This document shows, piece by piece, positions 7,921 to 17,458 of a stretch of DNA of 28,798 nt. Source of the stretch: Aquificota bacterium (GTDB lineage Bacteria > Aquificota > Aquificia > Aquificales > Hydrogenothermaceae); contig JAADDT010000059.1 of assembly GCA_013153765.1 (NCBI GenBank), forward strand, positions 1 to 28,798. The letters run 5' to 3'. A program made the translations under genes and the position numbers. Each line of letters starts with the position of its first letter. Positions within the stretch are counted from its first letter, which is position 1. Below the pieces are notes generated by a model. The model had not been told where the DNA came from. It made no database searches and was given only the letters and a program-made list of their open reading frames with translations.

Positions 7921-9309
7921 TTACTGCTCCCCGTCTGTCCCAATTTCGTTTTTATTAAAGTACTTGTCGTATCTATATCTGAACTCCCTGAAGGTAAGAC
8001 CGAGCATCTGGGCGGCTCTGGTTTTGTTCCCCTCCGTAAGCTGGACTGCCTTTTCTATAAGAACCTTTTCAAAATTGGAAACGACCTTTTTCAGGTCAAC
8101 TCCCCCTTCAGGGAAGGTACGGATTGTAAAGTCCTCCTCAGGGTCGTCTATGTAAACGGAGTTAATCCCTTTTGCATCAAGCCGTGGAAGGGATATCTCT
8201 TTTCCTTCGGAAAGGATTACTGCCTTTTCAAGTATGTTTTTCAGCTCCCTTATGTTTCCCTTAAAGTCGTGGTGCATAAGGTAGTCTAAAAATTGCGGTG
8301 ATATGGACTGTATGTCCTTGTTGTACTTTTCTTTTAGGTCTTTCAGTATGCCTTCCACCAGAAGTGGTATGTCCTCCCTCCTTTCTTTCAGTGAAGGCAT
8401 TCTTATGGTTATTGTTGAAAGCCTGTAGTACAGGTCTTCCCTGAAGTTACCCTTCTTTATCTCCTCCTCCAAATCCCTGTTTGTGGCGGATATTATCCTG
8501 ACGTCAACGTCTATCTCCTTAAGACTGCCCAGTGGTCTTATTTTTTTGGTCTCAATAAAACGCAGTAGTTTTGCCTGCAGGGATATGGGCATCTCCCCTA
8601 TCTCATCAAGGAAAAGTGTTCCCCCGTTTGCCTCCTCTATCAGACCTTTTTTATCGGTGGTAGCCCCTGTAAAAGCCCCTTTTTTGTAGCCGAAAAGCTC
8701 ACTTTCCAGAAGCTCGGCAGGGAGGGAGGCACAGTTTATAGCAACAAACGGTTTGCTTGCCCTGTGGCTAAGCCTGTGTATGGTTTTTGCCACTATGGTT
8801 TTACCTGTTCCGCTTTCCCCTATTATCAGCACGTTTATGTCGTAGGGAGCGATTTTTTCTATCGTTTCCTTTACCATCTGTATAGCCGGCGACTTGCCTA
8901 TCAGGTCTTGGAATTTTTCGTCCTTGTTTTCCGCCAGCTTTTTTTCAAGCTCCAGCTTGTTTTTAACGTTCCTTATCAAAAGCCTCAGTTCGTTCAGCTC
9001 AAAGGGTTTTGGCAGGTAGTCGTACGCCCCCAGCTTTATGGCTTCAACAGCCGTTTCTGACGAGGCAAAGGCTGTTATTATGACAACCTCTGTTTTTGGA
9101 TTTTTGTCCTTCAGTTTTCTAAGCAGGTCTATACCTGAACCGTCAGGTAGCCTCAGGTCTATCAGGGCAAGGTCGTAGTAGTTTTTTTCAACCAGCTTTT
9201 GTGCTTCCTTTAGGTTTGAAGCCCTGTCAACCTGAAAACCAAAATCCTCCAGCAGTATTGAAAGTATTTCCTGTATGTTTACCTCGTCGTCAACTACCAG
9301 TGCCCTCAT
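7921..9309 (-). CDS. Sigma-54-dependent response regulator (NtrC/AtoC type)
   Basis: A 462-residue enhancer-binding activator. The receiver domain (1-120) has the acidic pair D7/D8, the phosphorylated D51 (ALIDLRLPDGSG) and K101. The AAA+ domain shows Walker A GESGTGKT (164-171), the sigma-54-contacting loop GAFTGA (211-216) and Walker B TLFLDE (231-236). A Fis-type helix-turn-helix closes the protein (about 425-450, EGNKTRAAQMLGLTFREFRY). It overlaps the 3' end of the histidine kinase gene by 20 bases, so the two form a two-component system. The target genes are not evident: I found no convincing -24/-12 promoter in the window. Confidence 0.95.
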   Translation of the reverse strand: MRALVVDDEVNIQEILSILLEDFGFQVDRASNLKEAQKLVEKNYYDLALIDLRLPDGSGIDLLRKLKDKNPKTEVVIITAFASSETAVEAIKLGAYDYLPKPFELNELRLLIRNVKNKLELEKKLAENKDEKFQDLIGKSPAIQMVKETIEKIAPYDINVLIIGESGTGKTIVAKTIHRLSHRASKPFVAINCASLPAELLESELFGYKKGAFTGATTDKKGLIEEANGGTLFLDEIGEMPISLQAKLLRFIETKKIRPLGSLKEIDVDVRIISATNRDLEEEIKKGNFREDLYYRLSTITIRMPSLKERREDIPLLVEGILKDLKEKYNKDIQSISPQFLDYLMHHDFKGNIRELKNILEKAVILSEGKEISLPRLDAKGINSVYIDDPEEDFTIRTFPEGGVDLKKVVSNFEKVLIEKAVQLTEGNKTRAAQMLGLTFREFRYRYDKYFNKNEIGTDGEQ

Positions 9310-10459
9310 CTTTTCTCCCCAGTGGAAAAATTAGTACAAACTTCGCTCCCCCAAGGGAACTGTCCTCTACGAATATATCACCGCCGTTTTCCATTACAAC
9401 CCTTTTGGCTATAGCCAGTCCAAGTCCGGTACCACCTTCACTGGTGGTAAAAAACGGCTCAAATATGGTTTTTCTGTTTTCTTCCGGAATACCGGTACCG
9501 TCATCCTCAACCTCTATAAAAAGCTTATCGTTCATAACGTAAGCATTGACAACAACTTTGCTTTTGCTCCATTCCACCGCGTTCTTCAAAACGTTTGAAA
9601 CGGCAGACCCGAAGCCCTTTTCACTGATGTATATGTAAGGACTGCCCTTCACGTTAAGCACAATCTCCCTGTCCTTACCGTAAAGCTCTTTAAGGCGGTA
9701 CAGTATGTCCCTAACGTTCACGTTCACCTTTTCGCTTTCCTTCGGTCTGGAAAGGAGCAGAAAGTCAGAAAGCAGTTTGTTAAGACGGCTCGCCTCCTCC
9801 CTTATCATTTTTATCAGCTTAGGGTTAGGGTTCCCTTCAGATATCAGGTCTGCGGCGGCTTTTATGGAAGCAAGAGGGTTTCTTATTTCGTGGGCAAGCT
9901 CCGCACTTATACGGTACAGCTTTTTGTAAAGCTCGTTTTCCCTTTTTTCACTTTCAAGCTTTTCTATGTACTTTTGCTGTTTTTCTATCTGCTGTTTCAG
10001 TTTTGCCCCTGCCATAGCAATCAGGAAAAAGGCAACGCTGTTTAAAAGCAGGTTCAGGTAGCCCGAATGGGTATACTCTTTATAAAAGAAAAAAAGCATC
10101 ATATACTCTGCCACCGCAACGGCTACAACCATAAGTGCGTATTTAAGCCTGAAGGAAAAGCCTGAGAAAAACAGTGGAAACAGGTAAAGTATGGAAAAGT
10201 ATTTCAGCCTTTCAAAATCGGTAAATATGAAGGCTGTTATGAAGGTAATGTCAAGCAGTGTGTCAAAGACCGTAACCTTCTCAATAAAAAGTGTAATGAA
10301 GCTGACGGCTGTGTATATAAACAGGATTACAGCCGCCGCCATCTGGGTGGAAGTGTTTAATCCCGTACTTCCTGCAAATATGCTGAACGTTACAAGTAAG
10401 GCAAAGGAAAATAAAAACCTAAATATTTTGTAATTTGAGAAGGTATGTTCTAAACGCAC
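9290..10459 (-). CDS. Membrane sensor histidine kinase
   Basis: A 389-residue kinase. The N-terminal 150 residues hold about six hydrophobic segments with only short loops, so the sensor lies in the membrane, not in a periplasmic domain. A coiled stretch (152-180) leads to the HisKA box SAELAHEIRNPLAS with H190. The ATPase domain has the N box (NVLKNAVEW), G1 (DDGTGIPEENR) and G2 (GGTGLGLAIAKR). No PAS domain is visible. The start is GTG at 10459, 14 bases after the rpoZ stop; an ATG at 10461 is out of frame. The partner is the sigma-54 regulator encoded just downstream. The signal sensed is unknown. Confidence 0.9.
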   Translation of the reverse strand: MRLEHTFSNYKIFRFLFSFALLVTFSIFAGSTGLNTSTQMAAAVILFIYTAVSFITLFIEKVTVFDTLLDITFITAFIFTDFERLKYFSILYLFPLFFSGFSFRLKYALMVVAVAVAEYMMLFFFYKEYTHSGYLNLLLNSVAFFLIAMAGAKLKQQIEKQQKYIEKLESEKRENELYKKLYRISAELAHEIRNPLASIKAAADLISEGNPNPKLIKMIREEASRLNKLLSDFLLLSRPKESEKVNVNVRDILYRLKELYGKDREIVLNVKGSPYIYISEKGFGSAVSNVLKNAVEWSKSKVVVNAYVMNDKLFIEVEDDGTGIPEENRKTIFEPFFTTSEGGTGLGLAIAKRVVMENGGDIFVEDSSLGGAKFVLIFPLGRKDEGTGS

Positions 10460-10473
10460 ATAAGTGTTCCTGC

Positions 10474-10683
10474 TTAATCGGTTTTTCTAATAATTATAGC
10501 CCTTCCCTTTGCAATTTCATCAATGGCTATCACCGTTTTTTTAAGAGGGATACCTTCCTCCGTAACGTAGCTTTCGGCTCCCGTTTCGTAAAGCTCTTTG
10601 GCAAGCTTTGCCGCCGCGTGTACCAGCTCGTACCTGTTTCTGACCCTTTTAAGGGCAAGCTCTATAAGAGGTCTTTTACTCAA
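10474..10683 (-). CDS. rpoZ: DNA-directed RNA polymerase omega subunit
   Basis: A 69-residue protein that helps fold and stabilise beta-prime. It matches the omega signature: RPLIELALKR, then NRYELVHAAAKLAKEL, and later the VIAIDEIAKGR block. The start is TTG at 10683 with GGAGG upstream. It sits downstream of gmk (with a VanZ-like gene between), the common gmk-rpoZ pairing in bacteria. A 7-bp inverted repeat links the end of the upstream gene to the start codon region. Confidence 0.9.
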   Translation of the reverse strand: MSKRPLIELALKRVRNRYELVHAAAKLAKELYETGAESYVTEEGIPLKKTVIAIDEIAKGRAIIIRKTD

Positions 10684-10737
10684 GTCCGTTCCTCCGTTTT
10701 TTTCATAGTTATGAATAATATATCATCTGTCGGACTT
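10682..10737 (-). repeat. Inverted repeat spanning the vanZ-like/rpoZ junction
   Basis: AAGTCCG at 10682-10688 and CGGACTT at 10731-10737 are perfect reverse complements, 42 bases apart. On the mRNA the 5' arm is in the last codons of the VanZ-like gene and the 3' arm covers the bases between the rpoZ Shine-Dalgarno and its TTG start, including the first two bases of the start codon. The long loop makes it a weak candidate for translational control. Confidence 0.35.
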
Positions 10738-11064
10738 TAATTCCATATAGGTAAGCTTGATAACGAAATACATAAAAAGACCGGAGGTTATCCCAAGCAG
10801 GTCTGCCAGAAAATCACCGTAATCTGCCGTTCTGTAAGGGAGGAAAAACTGGACTGCCTCTATAAAGACCGCAAGGAACAGTGAGTAAAAGAAAGCCCCC
10901 CAGTAGGAAGTGCTGTAAGCTTCCTTTACCAGCACGGCAAAAATAAAAAACTCAATAAAGTGTATAAGCTTGTCCGAAACGCCAATTTCGGGAGAAGGGA
11001 TAAAGGAAAAAAACAGAACCACCGCGGTATAAATCCAGAAGGCAAGCTTTAGAAAAGCTTTCAT
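10723..11064 (-). CDS. VanZ-like family membrane protein
   Basis: A 113-residue integral membrane protein with four predicted helices. It shows the VanZ-like pattern: an N-terminal helix ending SFIPSPE, then SDKLIHFIEFFIFAVLV, then EAVQFFLPYRTADYGDFLADLLG. Family members are named for a teicoplanin-resistance accessory gene, but most have no known function, and nothing here suggests antibiotic resistance. It overlaps the gmk stop by 4 bases, so it is translated from the same message. Confidence 0.8.
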   Translation of the reverse strand: MKAFLKLAFWIYTAVVLFFSFIPSPEIGVSDKLIHFIEFFIFAVLVKEAYSTSYWGAFFYSLFLAVFIEAVQFFLPYRTADYGDFLADLLGITSGLFMYFVIKLTYMELKSDR

Positions 11065-11678
11065 AGACCCATCAGCTCCCTTAAAGCAGGGTCTTTTATC
11101 CGCTGTGGATCAAACCGGTAGGACTTTAGCCTCTGGGCAAGTATTATCCGTTTTACGTCCTCTTTAGCCTCCATCAGGACGTCGTTTACAACCACGAAAT
11201 CGTACTCCCTCCACGCAGGTATTTCCTTTTTTGCCGTCTCAAGCCTTTTCTTTATTTCCTCAGGAGGGTCTCCCCTTTTTTCCATTCTTTTTTTCAGCTC
11301 TTCCAGTGAGGGAGGGAGGAGGAATATGGTTATAGCTTCCTTCCTTGACTTTAGTATCTGCCTCATACCTTGGACGTCAATCACCAGCAGAAGGTCGTAC
11401 CCTTTTTCAAGCTCCCTTTCTATTTCTTCCAGCGGTGTGCCGTAGTAGTTGCCGTGGACAACGGCGTATTCCAGAAATTTACCTTTTTTTATCCTTTCTT
11501 CAAACTCTTCTTTTGACAGGAAGTAGTAATCTACGCCGTCCCTTTCCCCCTTTCTGGGCTTTCTGGTGGTGCAGGTAATAACCCTTTTTAGTTTGGGAAC
11601 CTCTTTAACCACACCTTCAGCAACGGTCGTTTTCCCTACACCAGCCGGCGAAGACAGTATAAAAAGCTCACCTTTCAT
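11061..11678 (-). CDS. gmk: Guanylate kinase
   Basis: A 205-residue cytosolic enzyme converting GMP and ATP to GDP and ADP. The P-loop is SSPAGVGKTT (9-18). The GMP-binding domain has the RVITCTTRKPRKGERDGVDY and EFLEYA-type blocks, and the lid segment is near RMEKRGDPPEEI. The ATG directly abuts the nuoN stop codon with no gap, and the only upstream purine run (GGAAAA) is inside nuoN, so translation probably depends on ribosomes finishing nuoN. Confidence 0.95.
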   Translation of the reverse strand: MKGELFILSSPAGVGKTTVAEGVVKEVPKLKRVITCTTRKPRKGERDGVDYYFLSKEEFEERIKKGKFLEYAVVHGNYYGTPLEEIERELEKGYDLLLVIDVQGMRQILKSRKEAITIFLLPPSLEELKKRMEKRGDPPEEIKKRLETAKKEIPAWREYDFVVVNDVLMEAKEDVKRIILAQRLKSYRFDPQRIKDPALRELMGL

Positions 11679-13145
11679 TTATTTTCCAATGTTCTGGAGT
11701 AAGACTGCCGTCAGGTAGCCGGAAATGTCCCAGAAAAGGGTAGGGTAAATCCCCAGTATCAGTATGAAGGTCGCCATAAACGCAAGTGCAAAGGCTTCTC
11801 CCAGGGAGAAGTTAAACCTTGCCTTACTGGTCGGCTCGTGCATGTACATGTATATGACGATCCTTAAGTAGTAGCCGGCGGAAATAATGCTCATAACCAC
11901 AAGAACAACCGCAAGCCACCATATATTTGAACCGATAAGGGCTATAAACACGCCGAGCTTTCCGAAAAAGCCCACAGTTGGCGGTATTCCAAGCATTGAG
12001 AACATATAGACCAGCATAAACAGTGCCATCACAGGGCTTCTTTTTGCCAGACCTTTAAAGTCGTTTATATGGTTGCTCCAGCCGTACTGTCTTTCCATTG
12101 CAGACAGGAATATAAAGCCCCCAAGCCCCATAAATATGTAAACCAGCGAGTAGAATATGAGGGCTGTAAAGGCAAAGTCTGTAGGAGAGGCTAAAGCGGC
12201 AAGTATGTATCCGGAATGGGCTATTGAAGAATAGGCAAGCATTCTTTTAACGTTATCCTGACGGAGTGCCACAAAATTACCGAATATCATTGATGCGGCG
12301 GCAAGTAAAGCCCAGCCTAAAGTCCATACAGGGTAAGCAAAAGGGAAAGCCTCAACCATAATTTTCAGAATAACAGCAAAGGTGGCGATTTTTGCCGCAA
12401 CAGCCATAAAGGCGGTTATGGGCGTCGTCGCCCCCTGATACGCATCTGGCGTCCAGAAGTGGAAAGGAACTGAGGAAGCTTTAAGTGCAAGACCTATAAG
12501 GAGTATGGCAAGACCGCCCACAGCCCCAACGTCAAGGTTACCGGAGGTTATGCTGGTGGCTATGGTTGAAAAGTCAAACGAACCTGTCCTACCGTAAATT
12601 AGGGCTATGCCGTAGCTTATAAGTGCCGTTCCCGTTCCGCCCATTATCAGGTATTTAAACGCCCCTTCCTTTGACAGGTAGTCCTTCCTGTACATACCTG
12701 CCAGTATATACATGGATATGGAGGCAAGCTCTATACCTACGTAAAAGGTTATCAGGTTAGGAGAGGAGACCATCATCATCATACCAAGGAGTGAGAACAG
12801 TAGAAGGTAGTAGTATTCCCCGTAGTAAGTGTTTTTCGCCTCAAGGTACGGTCTCATAATTATCACAACGAAAAAGGAGGTCATTACGAGGAAAAACTTA
12901 AATGTAAGGGAAAAGGTATCCACCTGATAAAGTCCGTAAAACGTTTCACCTTCCGGCGTGAAGGGTATTACTATACCTGCAAGGAGAAGACCGAAAACGG
13001 TGATTACCGATATTAAAAACCTTGCTTTAGTGAACAGCTCTATAGCAAAAATGGTAAATGCGGTAAGCAGTATTATTATTTCAGGTACGACCACGGAAAA
13101 ATCAGGTGCACCTAAGCCTGCAACCAATTCCTGTAATACAGACAT
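11679..13145 (-). CDS. nuoN: NADH-quinone oxidoreductase subunit N
   Basis: An antiporter-like proton-channel subunit of the complex I membrane arm, 488 residues with about 14 transmembrane helices. The conserved glutamate of helix 5 is visible in [19 protein letters not shown] (E139 from the ATG). I prefer the ATG at 13145 because AGGAGG is 7 bases upstream; a GTG at 13148 sits only 4 bases from it. The nuoM stop immediately precedes that GTG. It is the last nuo gene and is followed without a gap by gmk. Confidence 0.93.
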   Translation of the reverse strand: MSVLQELVAGLGAPDFSVVVPEIIILLTAFTIFAIELFTKARFLISVITVFGLLLAGIVIPFTPEGETFYGLYQVDTFSLTFKFFLVMTSFFVVIIMRPYLEAKNTYYGEYYYLLLFSLLGMMMMVSSPNLITFYVGIELASISMYILAGMYRKDYLSKEGAFKYLIMGGTGTALISYGIALIYGRTGSFDFSTIATSITSGNLDVGAVGGLAILLIGLALKASSVPFHFWTPDAYQGATTPITAFMAVAAKIATFAVILKIMVEAFPFAYPVWTLGWALLAAASMIFGNFVALRQDNVKRMLAYSSIAHSGYILAALASPTDFAFTALIFYSLVYIFMGLGGFIFLSAMERQYGWSNHINDFKGLAKRSPVMALFMLVYMFSMLGIPPTVGFFGKLGVFIALIGSNIWWLAVVLVVMSIISAGYYLRIVIYMYMHEPTSKARFNFSLGEAFALAFMATFILILGIYPTLFWDISGYLTAVLLQNIGK

Positions 13146-13148
13146 CAC

Positions 13149-14657
13149 TTAGCCTCCTATAAACTTAGAAAGAATAGCCGCTGAAGTAGTTTCTATAAGC
13201 CTTATCCACCAAGCAGGGTATATTCCAATAACAAACATCATTATCACCAGCGGTAAGAAGGAAAGTAGCTCTGCAGTGTTCATATCCTTCAGCTTTTCCC
13301 ACTTTTCTATCTTTTCATTGGGCAGTTCACTTTCCTTAAACATAGCCTTGTGGTAAAGCCACAGCGTATAACCTGCACCTACCACCAGACTTAAACCTGC
13401 CAAGACAGCCGTTATAACACTTGCCTTAAAAGTGCCCAGCAGGGCAAGGAACTCACCTACAAAGCCGGACAGTCCCGGCAGTCCTGCAGATGCCATTGCG
13501 GAAATCATAAACAGTGTGGCAAACACGGGCATAAACCTTGCCAGACCGCCAAGGTCTTTTATTTCGTAAGAATGCACCCTTTCGTATATGAAGCCTGCGG
13601 CAAGGAACAGTGCCGCCGATGTAAATCCGTGTGAAATCATTGTTATTATCGCCCCGTTCATTCCTTCCATGTTAAGGGCAAAAGTTCCGAGGGTAACAAA
13701 GCCCATATGGGAAACGGAAGAATATGCAATAAGCCTTTTTATGTGCGTCTGGGCTATTGCCATCATTGCGGTGTATATTATTGCTATCACACCGAGGGCA
13801 AACATAACAGGCACGAAGTACTTTGATGCTTCAGGAAACCACGGCAGTGAAAACCTTACAAAACCGTAAGTTCCCATCTTCAGAAGAACAGCCGCCAGAA
13901 TTACTGAACCGGCTGTCGGTGCCTGAACGTGTGCCGCCGGAAGCCACGTGTGGAAAGGCCACATAGGAACTTTAATTGCAAATCCTAAAGCAAGCAGGAG
14001 GAAAAATATTATTTCCAGTCTAAACGGCAGTCCCAGATTTACCAGATCAAAGTAGCTGGTTGAAAGTATTCCCTTTTCCACAAATTGATAAATGTACATT
14101 CCAACAACACCTATCAGAAGGAAAAGGGAACCGAAGAAAGTATATATGAAGAACTTGGTTGCGGCGTAAATCCTTTCGGCGTATCCCCATACACCTATTA
14201 TGAGGAACATCGGTATAAGCATCGCTTCCCAGAAAATATAGAACCAGACCATATCCCACGATACGAAAACGCCTATACAAGCCGCTTCCAGTATAAGGAA
14301 AGCTATAAAGTACTCTTTTATCCTTTTTTGTATGTTCGTGCTCCACACGAAAGCCGCCACGAAAGAGATGGCGGTAAGCCATACCATCGTAAGGCTCAAC
14401 GCATCAACGCCAACCTCGTAGCTAACGCCTAAAAACGGTATCCAGCTGTACTTTTCGTAAAACTGTATTGCATAGGTGGAATAATCGTAAGTAAAAAGCA
14501 TAAAGGTGGAAAGTATGAAAACTATTATTGAGGTTATTATGCTTATAGGTTTTGCGTGTTTCTCGTCAGTAAAAAACACAACTCCAGCCGCAATCAGCGG
14601 TATCAGTATGGAAACCGTTATTATCGGAAATGTAGCGTTAACGAATTCTACCGTCAT
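13149..14657 (-). CDS. nuoM: NADH-quinone oxidoreductase subunit M
   Basis: A 502-residue antiporter-like subunit of the complex I membrane arm with about 14 helices. The key glutamate E144 is in FYIFWEAMLIPMFLIIGVWG, the same number as in the E. coli protein. The broken-helix region around WPFHTWLPAAHVQAPTAGSV and IKRLIAYSSVSHMGFVTLG is typical. The ATG at 14657 follows AGGGGGC, 11 bases after the nuoL stop. Confidence 0.96.
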   Translation of the reverse strand: MTVEFVNATFPIITVSILIPLIAAGVVFFTDEKHAKPISIITSIIVFILSTFMLFTYDYSTYAIQFYEKYSWIPFLGVSYEVGVDALSLTMVWLTAISFVAAFVWSTNIQKRIKEYFIAFLILEAACIGVFVSWDMVWFYIFWEAMLIPMFLIIGVWGYAERIYAATKFFIYTFFGSLFLLIGVVGMYIYQFVEKGILSTSYFDLVNLGLPFRLEIIFFLLLALGFAIKVPMWPFHTWLPAAHVQAPTAGSVILAAVLLKMGTYGFVRFSLPWFPEASKYFVPVMFALGVIAIIYTAMMAIAQTHIKRLIAYSSVSHMGFVTLGTFALNMEGMNGAIITMISHGFTSAALFLAAGFIYERVHSYEIKDLGGLARFMPVFATLFMISAMASAGLPGLSGFVGEFLALLGTFKASVITAVLAGLSLVVGAGYTLWLYHKAMFKESELPNEKIEKWEKLKDMNTAELLSFLPLVIMMFVIGIYPAWWIRLIETTSAAILSKFIGG

Positions 14658-14668
14658 TCTTTAGCCCC

Positions 14669-16615
14669 CTACACAAAAAGTAAGAATATTCCAAGGAATA
14701 TGAGAATTCCCACCGCCATCTGGGTAATGTAAGCACCTATATTACCAGACTGGAGTAGCCTTAAACCGTCCCCTGCCACGAGGGAGGTCTTTGCAGAGCC
14801 GTCAACCACACCGTCTATAATAACCTTATCACCTATGTACCACAGTATCCTTGAGAACTTGTAGTATCCAAACACGAACACCGCATAGTAAACGAAATCA
14901 AAGTACCACCTGTTGTAAAACAGCAGGTACAACGGCTTGAAAGTCCTTGCAATTTCCTTTGCACTGATCTTTTGAAGTTGGTAGATTACCCAAGCGGTAA
15001 ATATGCCTAAAACCGCAGTAATCAGGGCAAGTATGCCTATTGGCGACGTTAACGAGTGGATAAGGAAGTGTAAGGCATCTTCAGCCATATGGACGTGGTG
15101 TGCCCTGCTTAAACCCTCCTCAACCAGAACCTTCGTCTCCTCCCGTAAAAACGGCATATGTGCCGGATCAAGTGAAGGTTTGAGGAAGTTTCCGAAAAAC
15201 TCTTTAAAGAAGCCAAGTACCACCGCTCCGGAAGCCAGTACGATAAGCGGTATTATCATTGAAGGTGGAGACTCGTGGACGTGTTTCTTAACGTGTGGAT
15301 CAAGCCTGTCCCCGTCCTCAAACACGAGGAAGTAAAGCCTGAATATGTAAAAGGCTGTAAGTCCGGCTCCAAGCCAGAGGAAGAACCAGACAGCCTTTGA
15401 TATCTCAAACGCCCCTTCAATAATAGGGTCTTTGGAGAAAAATCCTGCAAACGGCGGAATCCCTGCAAGGGCTAAAGCACCTATAAGGAAGGTTATCGCC
15501 GTAATAGGCATATACTTTCTGAGCTGTCCCATCTTTTGTATGTTAAGTATGTGGTGTATTCCTATAAGAACCGAACCTGCCGCAAGGAACAGGAGAGCTT
15601 TAAATACTGCATGGGAAGCCAGATGGAACATACCTTCCCTGAACAGTCCCAGACCTTCCGCCGCAAACATATAACCTAACTGGGACATTGTTGAGTAAGC
15701 AATAACCCTTTTTATATCGTTCTGGACAAGTCCCATAGTTGCCGCTATAAACGCTGAAGCGGTACCGATAAACAGAACCACATCAAGGGCAATGTCCGAA
15801 GCGGCGAATATGGGCATAAGCCTTGCCACCATGTAAACACCGGCGGCAACCATAGTAGCGGCGTGGATTAACGCCGAAACAGGTGTTGGACCTTCCATAG
15901 CATTAGGCAACCATATGTGGAGACCGAGCTGTGCTGACTTACCTACCGCCCCGCCGAACAGAAGAAGGGCTATTGCGGTTATCACCCAGTAGCTTGCCTC
16001 AGGTAGCTTGTTGAATATTTCCAGATAATCAAGTGTGCCGAAGGTAACAAACGCAAGTATCGTACCTGTAAGGAACAGCCAATCACCTACCCTGTTAGTT
16101 ATGAAAGACTCAAATGCGGCGTCAGCCGCAGAGCTTTTGTGGTGGTAAAAGCCGATAAGCAGGTAAGAGGCAAGACCAACACCTTCCCAGCCGAAGAACA
16201 GCTGGACAAGGTTATCTGAAAGGGTAAGCATAAGCATCATAAACACGAAAAGGGACAGGTAAGCGAAAAACCTCGGATAGGAAGGCTCGTTTTTCATGTA
16301 GCCTGTTGCAAATATGAAGATAAAGGTTGATATTACTGTAACGACGCAGGTCATCAGTGCGGAAAGAGGGTCCCACAGGATACTTACCGAAATCTGGTAA
16401 TCCCCTAAAGGCATCCACGTAAACAGCTTAAGGTTATAATAACCTCCCGTTGCCGCAACCTGTATGAAGCCTATAACCGAAGCAACGGCAGATATTGCTA
16501 CCGCAACAACGGCAATAATTCCGGAAAGAGGCTCCCTTAAAAACTTATATCCGAACAGCCCTATAACGATAAACGCAATCAGCGGTGAAAAGGGTATAAT
16601 CCATAAATACTCCAT
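14669..16615 (-). CDS. nuoL: NADH-quinone oxidoreductase subunit L
   Basis: A 648-residue distal antiporter-like subunit. It has the antiporter core with E144 in GWEGVGLASYLLIGFYHHK, the segment GLHIWLPNAMEGPTPVSAL and IKRVIAYSTMSQLGYM. The C-terminal ~200 residues hold the long lateral helix and final transmembrane helix that brace the membrane arm. The ATG has AGAGGAGAG upstream and follows the nuoK stop by 10 bases. Confidence 0.96.
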   Translation of the reverse strand: MEYLWIIPFSPLIAFIVIGLFGYKFLREPLSGIIAVVAVAISAVASVIGFIQVAATGGYYNLKLFTWMPLGDYQISVSILWDPLSALMTCVVTVISTFIFIFATGYMKNEPSYPRFFAYLSLFVFMMLMLTLSDNLVQLFFGWEGVGLASYLLIGFYHHKSSAADAAFESFITNRVGDWLFLTGTILAFVTFGTLDYLEIFNKLPEASYWVITAIALLLFGGAVGKSAQLGLHIWLPNAMEGPTPVSALIHAATMVAAGVYMVARLMPIFAASDIALDVVLFIGTASAFIAATMGLVQNDIKRVIAYSTMSQLGYMFAAEGLGLFREGMFHLASHAVFKALLFLAAGSVLIGIHHILNIQKMGQLRKYMPITAITFLIGALALAGIPPFAGFFSKDPIIEGAFEISKAVWFFLWLGAGLTAFYIFRLYFLVFEDGDRLDPHVKKHVHESPPSMIIPLIVLASGAVVLGFFKEFFGNFLKPSLDPAHMPFLREETKVLVEEGLSRAHHVHMAEDALHFLIHSLTSPIGILALITAVLGIFTAWVIYQLQKISAKEIARTFKPLYLLFYNRWYFDFVYYAVFVFGYYKFSRILWYIGDKVIIDGVVDGSAKTSLVAGDGLRLLQSGNIGAYITQMAVGILIFLGIFLLFV

Positions 16616-16625
16616 CTCTCTCCTC

Positions 16626-16928
16626 TTAATGTTTTAGTTCTGTTAGCGTTTCTGTATCAACATCTTTACGCAGTCTGTAAATAGCCATTATCAGACCAAG
16701 ACCAACAGAAGCTTCAGCCGCCGCTATCGTAAGTATGAAGAAAACAAAAACCTGACCGCCAACATCACCAAGCTTCATATCAAAAGCAACAAACGCTATG
16801 TTTACCGCGTTCAGCATCAGCTCGGTAGATATGAGAAGTGCAATAATGTTCCTCCTTATAGCCACACCTATCAGTCCCAATACCATCAGCAGTCCGCTAA
16901 GGGCTACGTAATACTCGTAAGGTACCAT
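16626..16928 (-). CDS. nuoK: NADH-quinone oxidoreductase subunit K
   Basis: A 100-residue subunit with three transmembrane helices, homologous to MrpC. The two functionally important membrane glutamates are visible at E36 (LLISTELMLNAVNIAF) and E72 (TIAAAEASVGLGL), with the numbering of the E. coli protein. Its ATG shares one base with the nuoJ stop (TAATG). Confidence 0.96.
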   Translation of the reverse strand: MVPYEYYVALSGLLMVLGLIGVAIRRNIIALLISTELMLNAVNIAFVAFDMKLGDVGGQVFVFFILTIAAAEASVGLGLIMAIYRLRKDVDTETLTELKH

Positions 16929-17458
16929 TACCCTTCTGCCTCCTCGTCTATTACGTGTTCTTTCCTTCCTATAACGATTGAACCTATCATGGCAACCAGC
17001 AGTATCAGTGATGCAACCTCAAACGGGAAAAGGTACTTGGTAAAAAGCATCGTTGCCACAGCCTTAACGTTGCCGACCTCCTTAACCACATCAGGCGTAA
17101 ACACGCCCGTATTTGACTTCCAAGCACCAAAAAGGGATACGATAGCAAGCTCCACGAATATCAGCATTCCAACAGGTATGGATATTACCATGTACTTCGT
17201 CTGGAATGCCTTTCCTTTAAACTCCGGCACGGTTGATATGACCAACACGTAGAAAACAACTATAGCAACAGCATAAATAAGTATTTGAAGTGCCCCTATA
17301 AGCTCAGCCCCCATAGTGAAAAACAGACCTGAAACCATTATAAGGGTGGATATTAATGAAAGCACCGCATAAACTATGTTCCTGAAAAACACAACTCCAA
17401 ATGCAGAAAGCACCGCAAGAGAAGAAAAAACCCAGAAAGCGGTTCCTGTTAACTCCAT
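16928..17458 (-). CDS. nuoJ: NADH-quinone oxidoreductase subunit J
   Basis: A 176-residue subunit with five transmembrane helices that carries the pi-bulge helix linking the quinone site to the proton channels. The conserved segment AVLSLISTLIMVSGLFFTMGAEL-type block and GALQILIYAVAIVVFYVLVI are present. It overlaps the nuoI 3' end by 10 bases and nuoK by one. Confidence 0.94.
   Translation of the reverse strand: MELTGTAFWVFSSLAVLSAFGVVFFRNIVYAVLSLISTLIMVSGLFFTMGAELIGALQILIYAVAIVVFYVLVISTVPEFKGKAFQTKYMVISIPVGMLIFVELAIVSLFGAWKSNTGVFTPDVVKEVGNVKAVATMLFTKYLFPFEVASLILLVAMIGSIVIGRKEHVIDEEAEG

Noticed and set aside
14085..14432. Open frames on both strands within nuoM
   Set aside because: They are shadows of the membrane-protein coding sequence with no ribosome binding site or recognisable domain.
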